Part shown: positions 44,955 through 54,327 of the stretch, in pieces
Numbering within the stretch: the stretch's first letter is position 1
Layout of the letters: every line of letters starts with the position of its first letter
Source: an uncultured Collinsella sp.
GTDB lineage: Bacteria; Actinomycetota; Coriobacteriia; Coriobacteriales; Coriobacteriaceae
Reading direction: 5' to 3'
Assembly: GCA_900541745.1 (NCBI GenBank)
Contig: UQLA01000010.1
Span: forward strand, 1-64,000
Length of the DNA stretch: 64,000 bases
Notes under the pieces: generated by a model
What the model saw: the letters and a program-made list of their open reading frames with translations, nothing else
Told to the model about the DNA's origin: nothing
Databases searched by the model: none
Translations under genes and position numbers: made by a program

Positions 44955-47399
44955 GTGAACGCTTTTGACCGATATGCCCCGTTTATCCAGGATTTCATTT
45001 ACTCCCACGATTGGGAGAGTCTGCGCTCCATCCAGGTTGCGGCGGCAGATGCCATCTTCAACACGCAAGACAATGTGCTCCTGACGGCATCCACGGCATC
45101 TGGCAAAACCGAGGCAGCCTTCTTTCCCATCCTGACCGAGTTTTGGGAGAACCCGCCCGCAAGCGTTGGCGCCCTCTATATTGGCCCCCTCAAAGCACTC
45201 ATCAACGACCAGTTCGTTCGCCTCAACGATCTGTGCGAAGAGGCCGATATCCCCGTCTGGCACTGGCACGGCGATGTCTCGCAGTCGCACAAGGCAAAGC
45301 TCATCAAAAAGCCAAGCGGCATCCTACAGATTACGCCCGAATCACTCGAGGCACTCCTGATCCACAAGCACATGGCAATTCCGCGTATGTTTTGCGACCT
45401 GCGCTATGTGGTCATCGACGAGGTCCACTCGCTCATGCGTGGTGACCGCGGCGGGCAGACGCTCTGCCTTATCGAGCGTCTTTCGCGCATGGCGGGCGTG
45501 CGGCCCCGGCGCATCGGCCTTTCGGCCACCATCGGCGACCCCGAGCGCACGGGCGCTTTTCTCTCACAGGGAACGGGACGCGACTGCGTTATCCCCCGTT
45601 TTGAGGAGCCGCGCCGCGTGTGGCGTATCTCCATGGAGCACTTCTACAACTCGGGTCCCCAGGCTCAGCAGCGAGGATTCACGAGCACAGGTCCGCAGGA
45701 AGCTGAGGTGCTCGCATGCGAGCGCATTGAGGCGGCACCAACCGCGGCACTGCCCGTCAGCACCCAAGACATGCGCCATAGTGGGCAACTCACACAGGAG
45801 GAACGCCGCCAACGCCGTGATCAGGCACGGGGCAAGGCTGCCCCCAAGGACCGTCGCACTTCCTCAGCCCCCGAGGGCGAAGTCGACATCCCGCAGGCAA
45901 CCGAACAGGCACTGCTCAACCCCACCGACACCGCACCCGATAACGCCGACCCCGGCATGGGCTACATCTTTGAACATACCCGCGGCCGCAAGTGCCTGGT
46001 CTTTGCCAACTCGCGCGAGGAGGCAGAGGCCGTGTGCTCCATGTTGCGCAGCTACTGTGAAAGCCGGCACGAGCCCGACCGTTTCCTCATCCATCACGGT
46101 AATCTTTCGGCATCGTTGCGCGAGACGGCAGAAGAGCTTATGCGCGACGAGGAACAGGCACAGACGACCGTCACCACCTCTACGCTTGAGCTTGGCATCG
46201 ATATCGGCCGTCTGGAGCGCGCATTCCAGATCGACGCGCCGTTTACCGTCAGCTCCTTTTTGCAGCGTATGGGGCGCACGGGACGCCGCGATCTTCCACC
46301 CGAAATGTGGTTCGTCATGCGCGAGGAAGAGCCCGAGCCGCGCACGATGATGCCCGAGACCATTCCTTGGAAGCTCCTGCAGGGCATCGCGCTTGTACAA
46401 CTCTATCTCGAGGAAAAATGGGTTGAGCCGCCCGAGCTCGATCGGCTCCCCTACAGCCTGCTCTACCACCAGACCATGTCGACGCTTGCCAGCACCGGTG
46501 AGCTCACGCCGGCCGAACTTGCCCAGCGCGTGCTCACGCTCAGCTATTTCCACCGCGTCTCGACCGATGACTATCGCGTGTTGCTGCGCCACCTCATCAA
46601 GATCGACCATATCCAGGTCACCGAAGGCGGTGGGCTCATCGTGGGCCTCGCGGGCGAGCGCATCATTAACAACTTTAAGTTCTACGCTGTATTCCAGGAG
46701 AACGAGGAGTTTACCGTTCGTAGCGAATCGGCCGAACTGGGCACGATTGTCAACCCGCCACCACCTGGCGAGCGCATCGCCATAGCCGGGCACTGCTGGA
46801 TTGTCGAGGAAGTGGACTGGAAGCGTCACACTGTCTTTGCCACGCAGGTCAAGGGCCGTGTGCCGGCCTACTTTGGCGACTGCCCCGGTGACATCAACAC
46901 ACATGTACTCGAGCGTATGCGCAAGGCGCTCAACGAGCACACAGCATATCCGTACCTTATGGGTAACGCACGGGCACGCTTTGCACAGGCTCGTCATACC
47001 GCCGAGATTTCGGGCGCGGGGACCAAGCCACTCATCAACCTGGGTGGCGACACCTGGGTGCTCTTCCCCTGGCTGGGCAGCTACGCCTTTTTGGCGCTCG
47101 AACGCATGCTCAAGATTAAATGCGCCGCGGAGCTTGGCCTTCGCGGACTCGATCCGTCGCGCCCGTACTTTATGCAGTTTAAGATGAAGGCCGACGAGGA
47201 GACGTTCTTTGAGGTGCTCGCCGCCGAGGCCGAAAAGGACTTCGATCCCATCGAGCTCGTCTATCCCGGCGAGGTGCCTTATTTTGATCGCTACGACGAG
47301 TACGTTCCCGAGGAGCTCGTGCGCAAGGGCTTTGCCGAAGGCGTGCTCGACATCGAGGGTATGAAGCAGCGCGTCCGCAGCTGGCACGACCACGCCTAA
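44955..47399 (+). CDS. Lhr-like DEAD/DEAH-box helicase (BrxHI-like)
   Basis: An 814-residue SF2 helicase. Motif I is TASGKTE at about 47-53, motif Ia GPLKALINDQ, motif II DEVH at 155-158, motif III LSATIG, and motif VI QRMGRTGRR at 437-445. The long C-terminal region resembles Lhr/BrxHI helicases. Start is GTG at 44955 with AGGAGG 5 nt upstream; 116 bp separate it from the ATPase, including the hairpin. Together with the TerB protein and DUF2791 ATPase it forms a three-gene module of likely DNA or RNA processing. Confidence 0.9.
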   Translation: MNAFDRYAPFIQDFIYSHDWESLRSIQVAAADAIFNTQDNVLLTASTASGKTEAAFFPILTEFWENPPASVGALYIGPLKALINDQFVRLNDLCEEADIPVWHWHGDVSQSHKAKLIKKPSGILQITPESLEALLIHKHMAIPRMFCDLRYVVIDEVHSLMRGDRGGQTLCLIERLSRMAGVRPRRIGLSATIGDPERTGAFLSQGTGRDCVIPRFEEPRRVWRISMEHFYNSGPQAQQRGFTSTGPQEAEVLACERIEAAPTAALPVSTQDMRHSGQLTQEERRQRRDQARGKAAPKDRRTSSAPEGEVDIPQATEQALLNPTDTAPDNADPGMGYIFEHTRGRKCLVFANSREEAEAVCSMLRSYCESRHEPDRFLIHHGNLSASLRETAEELMRDEEQAQTTVTTSTLELGIDIGRLERAFQIDAPFTVSSFLQRMGRTGRRDLPPEMWFVMREEEPEPRTMMPETIPWKLLQGIALVQLYLEEKWVEPPELDRLPYSLLYHQTMSTLASTGELTPAELAQRVLTLSYFHRVSTDDYRVLLRHLIKIDHIQVTEGGGLIVGLAGERIINNFKFYAVFQENEEFTVRSESAELGTIVNPPPPGERIAIAGHCWIVEEVDWKRHTVFATQVKGRVPAYFGDCPGDINTHVLERMRKALNEHTAYPYLMGNARARFAQARHTAEISGAGTKPLINLGGDTWVLFPWLGSYAFLALERMLKIKCAAELGLRGLDPSRPYFMQFKMKADEETFFEVLAAEAEKDFDPIELVYPGEVPYFDRYDEYVPEELVRKGFAEGVLDIEGMKQRVRSWHDHA

Positions 47400-47425
47400 G
47401 ACCAGTCTTTCTGGGACGGGGGGAC

Positions 47426-48304
47426 TTACTTGTCGTGAAGGGCGGTGCCGAGGAAGTCGGCGTCGAAGGGCACAGCTTCGGCAAAGGCGTAGTCGCCGTC
47501 GCTGGCGATGAGCAGGTAGTTTTCCTCGCCGCCGAACTCCGTATCGCCACATGGGATCACCCAAGCGTGGTTGAACGCCTCAAGTGCCGTGGCAACGCAA
47601 TCGCGCAGGAACGTCACATCGCTCCCCTCGTTTGCGCTCACGATATTGGCAACGTAGATGCCGCCGGCATTCAGGCTGCCCCGCACTAGACGCAACGCCT
47701 CAACGGTCGCCAGCTCGCGCACAGGCTCGGCACCGCCAAAGCAGTCGCTCACAACGACGTCGTAGCGACGATGGCCCACGCTCGTAATGCCCAAATATGA
47801 ACGAGCCTCGGCGGTTATCACCCGCAGGCGATCGCCCGCCGCGCGCTCCAGCTCGTCCAGGTAGAACCAGCGACGTGCCAGACGCGTAATCTCTCCGTCA
47901 TACTCGATGACGTCCATGCGCAAGCCCGCGTGCGACATCAGAGCGAACTTAGGATAGGCAAACCCACCGCCGCCCAGCATAAGCATACGGTCGATACCAT
48001 GCCCGTAAGCATCACGCATTGCGTCCTCGGCCTCAAACACATCGTCAAATGCACGATAGTACGCAAAGACGGGCTCCGCCCAACGCTCGCCAATGTAGCT
48101 TGCGCTTCGGTAGACGCCGCCTTGCACCAACACGCGAATCTCGTCGCCGCTCTCATCGTGCACGCGCTTCACACGCGCCAACCCATTGCGGGTCCTCGCA
48201 ACCTGCAGACAGACAGCACGAACAGCGACGGCGGCCGCACCAAGCGCCGCGGCTCCCAGAGCAACGCCGGCAACGACGCCAGCAGAAACACTTGGCTTGT
48301 TCAT
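47426..48304 (-). CDS. spermidine synthase-like protein with N-terminal helix
   Basis: A 292-residue protein. One hydrophobic helix lies at about 8-30, followed by a SAM/polyamine synthase fold: MLMLGGGGFAYPKF at about 108-121, VIEYDGEI and the VVVSDCFGG region. This is the spermidine-synthase superfamily; conserved polyamine-binding residues are not certain, so it may be another aminopropyltransferase or methyltransferase. ATG at 48304 immediately follows the elp3 stop; AAGGAG at the end of elp3 is its ribosome binding site, so the two are coupled. Confidence 0.82.
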   Translation of the reverse strand: MNKPSVSAGVVAGVALGAAALGAAAVAVRAVCLQVARTRNGLARVKRVHDESGDEIRVLVQGGVYRSASYIGERWAEPVFAYYRAFDDVFEAEDAMRDAYGHGIDRMLMLGGGGFAYPKFALMSHAGLRMDVIEYDGEITRLARRWFYLDELERAAGDRLRVITAEARSYLGITSVGHRRYDVVVSDCFGGAEPVRELATVEALRLVRGSLNAGGIYVANIVSANEGSDVTFLRDCVATALEAFNHAWVIPCGDTEFGGEENYLLIASDGDYAFAEAVPFDADFLGTALHDK

Positions 48305-50209
48305 CTAGAGCTCCTTTTGCAGATAGAGTCCGTGGTCATAAAAACCCAAATGGCGATAGTACTCGCGCGTACCGATCGCGCTGATCACGTTGATGTGCGT
48401 ATAGCCCGCATCCCAAGCAATATGACACGCACGCTCCACCAGCGACCGCCCCAGCCCATGATGCTGAGCCGCCTGGCCCTGATCGCCCACACGTGCCGCC
48501 ATGCCATACACGTGCACCTCGCGAATCATCGCCTCGTCCGGTGTCGTCGGCAACTCGTCCGCATGCGTGGCAACAAACGAATGGTCGGGCAGCGACAACC
48601 GCAAAAAGCCCGCGATCTTGCCCCGCGGTGTCACCCACTGCAAAAAGCGTTCGCTCGTCACCGATGTCTCGTATGCGACCTCATCAAGAGATAGCTCATC
48701 CAAGTCGGCACCCGCCGTGCTGATCTCGCGATAGCGAATCTCACGCACCGTCGCACCATCACCCCGAGCAGCCAGGCGGTTCTCAACGAGCTGGCGCAGG
48801 TTGGGCTTCTTGTTGCCCACCATGATGTCGTCGGAGCTAAAGTCACGGATCATGCGACTGATGCGACAGAACGCCGGCGTCACCACGATGTCGTCGGCCA
48901 ACACATCGAGCAGCTCTTCCTCGGTATAGGGGTGCCACTCGCCGCGCTCGTAGCAGCCCACCAGACGCGAGCCATCGATGAGTGCGCACGGGTAGACCTT
49001 GACCTCGTCGGGCATAAAAGCGCCCTCGGTCATAAAGCGCACGTAGTCGTGCTTGTCCCCCTCGGGCGTAGCGCCCAGCAGGTTGAGCATAAAGTGCGCG
49101 TGGATCTTAAAGCCAAACAGGCGCGCAAGCGAAAACGCCCGCTCGATCTGAGCCACCGAAATGCGACGCTCGTTGATATCGAGCAAATGTTGGTCGAGAC
49201 TCTGAATACCCATCTGGATCTTGGTGCAGCCCAGGCGGCGGATGAGCGTAAGGGCCTGCGGCGTTACGGCATCGGGGCGCGTCTCGATAACGAGCCCCAC
49301 CACGCGATGCTTCGCCGTCTCGTTGATGCGCTGCTGACGCTCAAGCTCCTCCATCGTTGCCGTCTGCCACTCGGCAACCTCGCCCCATGGCGTACCGGGG
49401 CCGTACAGACGACGCACCGCGCGGTTATAGCCGCCCACGGCGGCATCCACACGCTCCTGCTCGTCGGCAACGCCGCTCGCAAGCTCGGCCTCGTCGGTCG
49501 CAATGCCGGCAGCCCGATAGCGCTCGCGGCGCTCTGTTACCACCGGCGGCAGGGCATCGGCGGGAGCGTCATCGAGCAGGCGCCCCGCCTCGGCACGACT
49601 GATGCCCGGACGCGCCAACATGGGGTTGGCCGCCACGCCCGCCACCGCATCATCATTGAGTGCACGAAAGAGCTCCGACATAAACCATGTCTGGTACCCT
49701 TGCGGATAGTCGCTCCAGGTACCGCCGAGCACGATGAGCTCTATCTTGTCGGTCGCATGCCCCATCTGCGAAAGCGCGGTCAGACGAGCGCTCACCTGCA
49801 GATACGGGTCGAAGCAGTTTTGCTCTGCACGGGCGCACGCCGGCTCGGCATGCAGATAGCTTTTAGGCATGCGCAGATCGTTGGGGCAAAACAGGCAATC
49901 GCCCGAGCACGGCCACGGCTTGGTGATGACGGTAATGGTCGCCACGCCCGAAGCCGTGCGGCGCGGCTTCATGCGCAACACCTGCAGCAGTTGACGCTCC
50001 AGATCGGAATCGACATTCCACCCAGCCCAACGTGCCGGCTCCTCGCGCTTCACCCGCTGGTAAAACGGCAGCAGGCGGCGCTTGGCCAAATCGCGTTTGT
50101 CGGCACCCTCACGGCGCGCCTCGGCATGTATCAGTTTGACGAGCGCTTTGTCGTCCACGGTCTCGCCGCGACGCAGAGCCTCGAGTATGTTCAAGATAAT
50201 CTGTTCCAT
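48305..50209 (-). CDS. Elp3-type tRNA U34 carboxymethyltransferase (radical SAM + GNAT)
   Basis: A 634-residue Elp3 homologue that makes carboxymethyl-uridine (cm5U34) in tRNA anticodons using SAM, acetyl-CoA and an Fe-S cluster. Radical-SAM cysteines are Cys101, Cys105 and Cys108 (CSGDCLFC). The central part has VIETRPDAVTP and IQMGIQSLD; the C-terminal GNAT domain (about 480-634) has QHHGLGRSLVE and REYYRHLGF. Bacterial Elp3 is confined to some anaerobes and archaea-like sets. Its neighbour gene encodes a spermidine-synthase-like protein, and a Trm9-like methyltransferase gene lies 2 kb away. Confidence 0.93.
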   Translation of the reverse strand: MEQIILNILEALRRGETVDDKALVKLIHAEARREGADKRDLAKRRLLPFYQRVKREEPARWAGWNVDSDLERQLLQVLRMKPRRTASGVATITVITKPWPCSGDCLFCPNDLRMPKSYLHAEPACARAEQNCFDPYLQVSARLTALSQMGHATDKIELIVLGGTWSDYPQGYQTWFMSELFRALNDDAVAGVAANPMLARPGISRAEAGRLLDDAPADALPPVVTERRERYRAAGIATDEAELASGVADEQERVDAAVGGYNRAVRRLYGPGTPWGEVAEWQTATMEELERQQRINETAKHRVVGLVIETRPDAVTPQALTLIRRLGCTKIQMGIQSLDQHLLDINERRISVAQIERAFSLARLFGFKIHAHFMLNLLGATPEGDKHDYVRFMTEGAFMPDEVKVYPCALIDGSRLVGCYERGEWHPYTEEELLDVLADDIVVTPAFCRISRMIRDFSSDDIMVGNKKPNLRQLVENRLAARGDGATVREIRYREISTAGADLDELSLDEVAYETSVTSERFLQWVTPRGKIAGFLRLSLPDHSFVATHADELPTTPDEAMIREVHVYGMAARVGDQGQAAQHHGLGRSLVERACHIAWDAGYTHINVISAIGTREYYRHLGFYDHGLYLQKEL

Positions 50210-50222
50210 GCCCCCATTGTAA

Positions 50223-50262
50223 AGGCAAAGGCGCCGGAGCCCGTCACGGCTCCGGCGCCTCC
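50223..50262 (-). terminator. intrinsic terminator of the XRE-DUF4097 operon
   Basis: AGGCGCCGGAGCC and GGCTCCGGCGCCT form a 13-bp stem with a 6-nt loop, followed on the minus strand by TTGCCTTTAC. Confidence 0.75.
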
Positions 50263-50307
50263 ATCAAACAGCGCAGCTATGGTTTATAGGTCTTCAATAA
50301 CCGCCCG

Positions 50308-51207
50308 TCACTCTGAATCAAATGACATGTCGCCCGAACCAACCTCAAAACGATACGTGGCGGACTTATCGCCATTATCGAATTCAAGATTCAAAATGGT
50401 CTCGCCGTCGTAGTCAAGCGGAAGGAAATCGCTCTCGAAGTCGCCGCTGCCCAAGGTGAGGCTCGCCTTAAAGCCCGTAGAGTTCGGAACCGTCATCTCC
50501 ACATCGCCCGAGCCCACACTCACGTCCATCGACTTCGCGGGGGCCTGGTAGAGCTCGAACGTTACATCGCCCGACCCGACCTCTGCACTAAGCGCATCAG
50601 TAACGCTGCCCGCAAACTCTACATCTCCCGCACCCAGGAAAAGGTCGAAACCATCACAGGTGACACCGGCAATCTGCAAATCACCCGAGCCCACGTGCGC
50701 GTTGATCCCCTTCAGATGTTCGGCAACACGGCGCGGCAGCTCAACCGTAACCGAGCGGTCAATTGCCTTACCGTCATCACTTCCAAACTGAGAAACCTTG
50801 AGCGTCGAGTCCTCGACGGATGCGATGTTCTGCGTCGCGGCCTTGGAAGCATCCATACCATTGGCAACGCGTCCCCGCTCGATAACGCGAGCCTTGTTGC
50901 CATCAACAACCTTGACGTCCACCGTAGCCGCATCGATATCGAAATCGAGGTAGCGAAACTCATCAGCATCAAAGGTCGTACACGAAAGCTGCTGAGGCCG
51001 AGCGGAATAGTTACCGCTATCCAAGAGATCATCGTCGTCAAACATATCGTCAAAATCAGACAAATCGCCGGATAGAATAGCGGTCGTTCGCACCATATTG
51101 GAATGAGCCAATAGCCGCGAGGCACCAAATACAAGCCCGATAATAAGCACAAACGCACCGATGCCAACGCCCAAGCGTACCTTGGATTCATGCGAAAGCT
51201 TCATCAT
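50308..51207 (-). CDS. membrane-anchored DUF4097 beta-strand repeat protein
   Basis: A 299-residue protein with one N-terminal membrane helix (about 12-34) and a C-terminal beta-solenoid of repeats built on VGSGD/LGSGD (for example at about 170, 215, 240, 255, 290). This matches DUF4097-type proteins, often anti-sigma or adhesin-like surface proteins encoded beside a regulator. ATG at 51207 overlaps the stop of the XRE gene (ATGA); a second ATG follows at once. Confidence 0.82.
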   Translation of the reverse strand: MMKLSHESKVRLGVGIGAFVLIIGLVFGASRLLAHSNMVRTTAILSGDLSDFDDMFDDDDLLDSGNYSARPQQLSCTTFDADEFRYLDFDIDAATVDVKVVDGNKARVIERGRVANGMDASKAATQNIASVEDSTLKVSQFGSDDGKAIDRSVTVELPRRVAEHLKGINAHVGSGDLQIAGVTCDGFDLFLGAGDVEFAGSVTDALSAEVGSGDVTFELYQAPAKSMDVSVGSGDVEMTVPNSTGFKASLTLGSGDFESDFLPLDYDGETILNLEFDNGDKSATYRFEVGSGDMSFDSE

Positions 51208-51920
51208 TCATCACCTTCTTTGGCACATGGCTCAGCGGTGGCCGCGGTAGCCACGTCAGCATCAACCGAAGCGGAAACATTCTGAGCCCTAGTTGTCACC
51301 GGTGCCGGACCAACCTGAATATCCCCGCGTGCCCAATCACCATCGAGCGCACGCGCCACCCAGTGATAGATGGGAATCGTAAAGAAGATCAGTGCGGGAA
51401 AGGGGCTGGCACCAACCAGGAACATCAGTAAAAAGAACAGCAGCCAGCACACGGCCCAATACGGGAACGACTGGAACGGGCCCTTCACCGGAGTCGAACC
51501 AACTGCGCCGCCACTCGTCGCCTGCGCCGTAGCGGCATTGGCGGCCTGCGCACTCCAGCTTGCCGCTTGCGCCGCCTTGGCCGCAGCATCACTCGCCTGC
51601 GTTGCCGCCTCTGTAGCGCGCGCCGCCGCCTCATGGGTGCGGGCGCGCTCCGCCGCCTCGGCCTCGCGCTGACGGGCGCGGTCCTCGTTCTCAAACTCGA
51701 TATCGTCCTCGATCTCATCGCTCGGATTGAGGAGCTCGTCCAGGCTCACGCCATAGAGTTTGGCGAGCGAGATCAGGTTCTCGGTATCGGGCGAGCTCTC
51801 CGCGCGCTCCCATTTACTGACCGCCTGGCGCGACAGCCCCAGCTTTCGTGCCAGCCCTTCTTGGCTAAAGCCCTTGCTGCGACGAAGGTCGGCGAGCCGC
51901 TGTGCAGTTTCTACATTCAT
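51204..51920 (-). CDS. membrane-tethered XRE-family regulator
   Basis: A 238-residue protein. Residues 1-65 are a Cro/C1-type helix-turn-helix (MNVETAQRLADLRRSKGFSQ... SRQAVSKWERAESSPDTENL). A long Ala/Glu coiled-coil-like linker (about 80-135) leads to two hydrophobic helices (about 150-190) and a short tail. So DNA binding is probably linked to the membrane. ATG at 51920 has AGGAGG 5 nt upstream. The gene is followed without gap by the DUF4097 gene, which it may regulate. The motif CAACCGGTGGTTG lies upstream. Confidence 0.86.
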   Translation of the reverse strand: MNVETAQRLADLRRSKGFSQEGLARKLGLSRQAVSKWERAESSPDTENLISLAKLYGVSLDELLNPSDEIEDDIEFENEDRARQREAEAAERARTHEAAARATEAATQASDAAAKAAQAASWSAQAANAATAQATSGGAVGSTPVKGPFQSFPYWAVCWLLFFLLMFLVGASPFPALIFFTIPIYHWVARALDGDWARGDIQVGPAPVTTRAQNVSASVDADVATAATAEPCAKEGDE

Positions 51921-52187
51921 GGTTCCTCCTATGTGATGCCAGCCGTGCCGCCGGACCGTTTTTGTTCTTAAGGCGCCTTGCACAGTTAAAAATCTATCCG
52001 CCACCGCCAAAAGCATGCCACCTATTCTAGTGAGATTTTTGACAACCGGTGGTTGCGGGCACATATGAGCTGCGGAAATGTGTCCAAACAAAGCAATGAC
52101 CCGTAGCTTGGTTGTCCCCGTTGCGGCGTTAACGGTAGTATGGTCGTACTGTTAATTCCGCGCCGCCAACGGAGGGAGTCCCGCGCC

Positions 52188-53060
52188 GTGAACCGCGATT
52201 TCGCCTCATCGCTCATCCAGCTCAACAATACGTTCTATCGCGAGCACTCCGCCTCCTTTTCCGATACGCGCCAGGCCCCTTGGCCCGGCTGGGTGCGCAC
52301 CATGGATATCGCACTCGGGCAGCTCGACGTCGCCACGATTGAGCATCCCGTCCGCGTCTTCGATCTTGCCTGCGGCAATATGCGATTCGAGAACTTTGCC
52401 GCCGGCGGCGCACTTGCCGCCAAGGGCGTTGACGGCGCAAACCCCTCGGCAGACGCCAGCTGCCCCTTCGAGTTCTATGGCGTCGACTCGTGCCAAGACT
52501 TGGCCATCGATGCACATGGCCACGCGCTGCGCATTCCCAACCTGCACTTCCAGGAACTCGATGTGCTCGACGCCCTCATGAAGCTCAACCCCGCCGAGAC
52601 GCCCGACGTGCTTTTCGACGCCCCGCTCGCCGACATCTCGGTCTGCTTTGGCTTTATGCACCACGTACCGTCGTGCGAGTATCGCGTACGCGTGCTCGAC
52701 GCCCTGGTGCGTCAGACGCGCCCAGGTGGCATCATCGCCATCAGCTTTTGGGAGTTTATGAACGACGAGCGCATGGCGCGCAAGGCCGTTCGTGCCGAGG
52801 CCCGCGCCGAGCTCACCCCGCCGTTTGAGGGTTACGATTCAGCGCAGTTTGAAGCCGGCGACCACCTCATTGGCTGGCAAAACGACCGCCACGCCTACCG
52901 CTACTGTCATCACTTTGACGATCAGCAGATCACCGACCTGGTGCGTGGCGTCCGCACGTTCTACAAGAGCGGCGAGGTCCCCGTGCGCGAGCTTGAGCGT
53001 TTCCATGCCGACGGCCGCAGCGGCGAGCTCAACCGTTATGTGATTCTCAAGCGTCTGTAG
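52188..53060 (+). CDS. class I SAM methyltransferase, Trm9-like
   Basis: A 290-residue SAM-dependent methyltransferase. Motif I is VFDLACGN at 57-64, an acidic residue in FYGVDSCQDL follows, and the later FGFMHHVPSCEYRVRVLDAL and RPGGIIAISFWEF segments resemble Trm9-type tRNA methyltransferases, which convert cm5U made by Elp3 to mcm5U. The Trm9 assignment is an inference from these segments and from elp3 nearby; a generic metabolite methyltransferase is possible. GTG at 52188 is preferred (GGAGGGAG upstream). Confidence 0.78.
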   Translation: MNRDFASSLIQLNNTFYREHSASFSDTRQAPWPGWVRTMDIALGQLDVATIEHPVRVFDLACGNMRFENFAAGGALAAKGVDGANPSADASCPFEFYGVDSCQDLAIDAHGHALRIPNLHFQELDVLDALMKLNPAETPDVLFDAPLADISVCFGFMHHVPSCEYRVRVLDALVRQTRPGGIIAISFWEFMNDERMARKAVRAEARAELTPPFEGYDSAQFEAGDHLIGWQNDRHAYRYCHHFDDQQITDLVRGVRTFYKSGEVPVRELERFHADGRSGELNRYVILKRL

Positions 53061-53178
53061 GTATCGGCGACTCGCCGCCGAACCGCACCGCATCTTTCGG
53101 GCAAACTATGCCCACCCTTTTTCAACCCATTGACGGAACGCGCAGCTACGCGTTCCATATTTATGACCAAGGAGCCTC

Positions 53179-54018
53179 ATGGGAGCCGTCCACGTTCGCA
53201 CGCCTAAGAACTTTGTGCTCGAGGAGCGCCTGGAGCGCTACGCCGATGCGATTGAGACGAACCCCGAGGCTTATGCCGGAGATTGGCGCAAGGCCTGTGC
53301 GCCCGCAGGCGGCAAGCCCTTCGAGCACCTTCACCTGGATCTGGGCTGCGGCAAGGGAACGTACCTTGTAGAGCGCGCGGCCCACGAGCCAAACACGCTC
53401 TTTATCGGCATGGACCAGGAGCCCATCTGCATCGCCTATGCCGCGCAGAAAATCTGCGAGCAGAAGCTGTCCAACGCGCTCGTCCTGCCCCGAGGTGCCG
53501 CATCGCTGCCGCAGCTGTTTGCCGCAGGCGAGCTCGATGCCATCACCATTAACTTTCCCACGCCACAGCCCAAGGCCAAGTACGCCAAAAAACGACTCGT
53601 CCATGTCGACCATCTGATGCTCTACCGCTCGCTCTTTGCAGCCGGCGCTACCGTCACGCTGCGAACCGATAGCAAGCCATTGCGCGACTACGCCCTGGGG
53701 CAGTTTGCCGCGGCCGGCTACGACACGCTTTGGGTTAGTGACGACGTCCGCCGCGACCATCCCGAGCACCCCGAGACCGAATATGAATGCCGCACGCGCG
53801 AGATGGGTGCCGCCGTCTATGGCATTTGCGCCACACCCGGCGAGAAGCCTACCGAAGAGCAACTCGCAGCAGGCCGAGCGCAGGAGCAAAGCCTTGCCTG
53901 CTACCTGCCCGATAACCTCGATGAGCTCACCTATGTACCTCTGGGCATGGAAGAGGCCGTCGAGAACTTTAGAAACCGCGCCCGCAAAGGCAAGAAGCGC
54001 CTGCCGCAGGAGTCCTAG
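53179..54018 (+). CDS. trmB: tRNA (guanine-N7)-methyltransferase TrmB-like
   Basis: A 279-residue enzyme expected to methylate G46 of tRNA. The SAM motif is HLDLGCGKGTY at 52-62, and INFPTPQPK at 124-132 corresponds to the conserved NFPDPWPK, with two changes (Thr for Asp, Gln for Trp). RLVHVDHLMLYRSL follows as usual. The C-terminal 60 residues are an extension with Glu-rich and basic ends not seen in most TrmB. Start ATG at 53179 has AAGGAG upstream. The changed motif makes a related specificity possible. Confidence 0.85.
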   Translation: MGAVHVRTPKNFVLEERLERYADAIETNPEAYAGDWRKACAPAGGKPFEHLHLDLGCGKGTYLVERAAHEPNTLFIGMDQEPICIAYAAQKICEQKLSNALVLPRGAASLPQLFAAGELDAITINFPTPQPKAKYAKKRLVHVDHLMLYRSLFAAGATVTLRTDSKPLRDYALGQFAAAGYDTLWVSDDVRRDHPEHPETEYECRTREMGAAVYGICATPGEKPTEEQLAAGRAQEQSLACYLPDNLDELTYVPLGMEEAVENFRNRARKGKKRLPQES

Positions 54019-54083
54019 GGGCTTCTGATGGTCGCGACGTCGGCAAACAAGCGCAAAGAGGCGCCGGCAAACGGCCCTCAAAC

Positions 54084-54206
54084 CTAAGTGAGTAGACTTT
54101 TTTGCAATAGCCAAGCACAACCCGAATAACGAAAACTAAAACCGCAGGTAGATCCCTTGCACAAAAGCCATGTGCTCGCGATATCGCAAAAAGTCTACTC
54201 ACTTAG
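54084..54206. repeat. inverted-repeat element, arms about 21 bp
   Basis: Left arm 54084-54105 (CTAAGTGAGTAGACTTTTTT then GC) and right arm 54186-54206 are reverse complements except for one T. They flank 80 bp without a gene. It occupies most of the 309-bp spacer from 54019 to 54327. It could be a MITE or a palindromic intergenic repeat. No target-site duplication or transposase is visible. Confidence 0.75.
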
Positions 54207-54327
54207 CTGACAACTGCACCAAACAGCTGGACAGAACGCCCATTTCCTGCATTTTCTCGCGCGCTGGCACCCCGCGCCGCCGCTACGCCATAATAGTTGG
54301 CGGACAAACGCGAGAGAAAGCAACCAC

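Noticed and set aside
41799..47399. Complete BREX system
   Set aside because: Only BrxD-like and BrxHI-like proteins are present; the methyltransferase, phosphatase and other core genes are absent.
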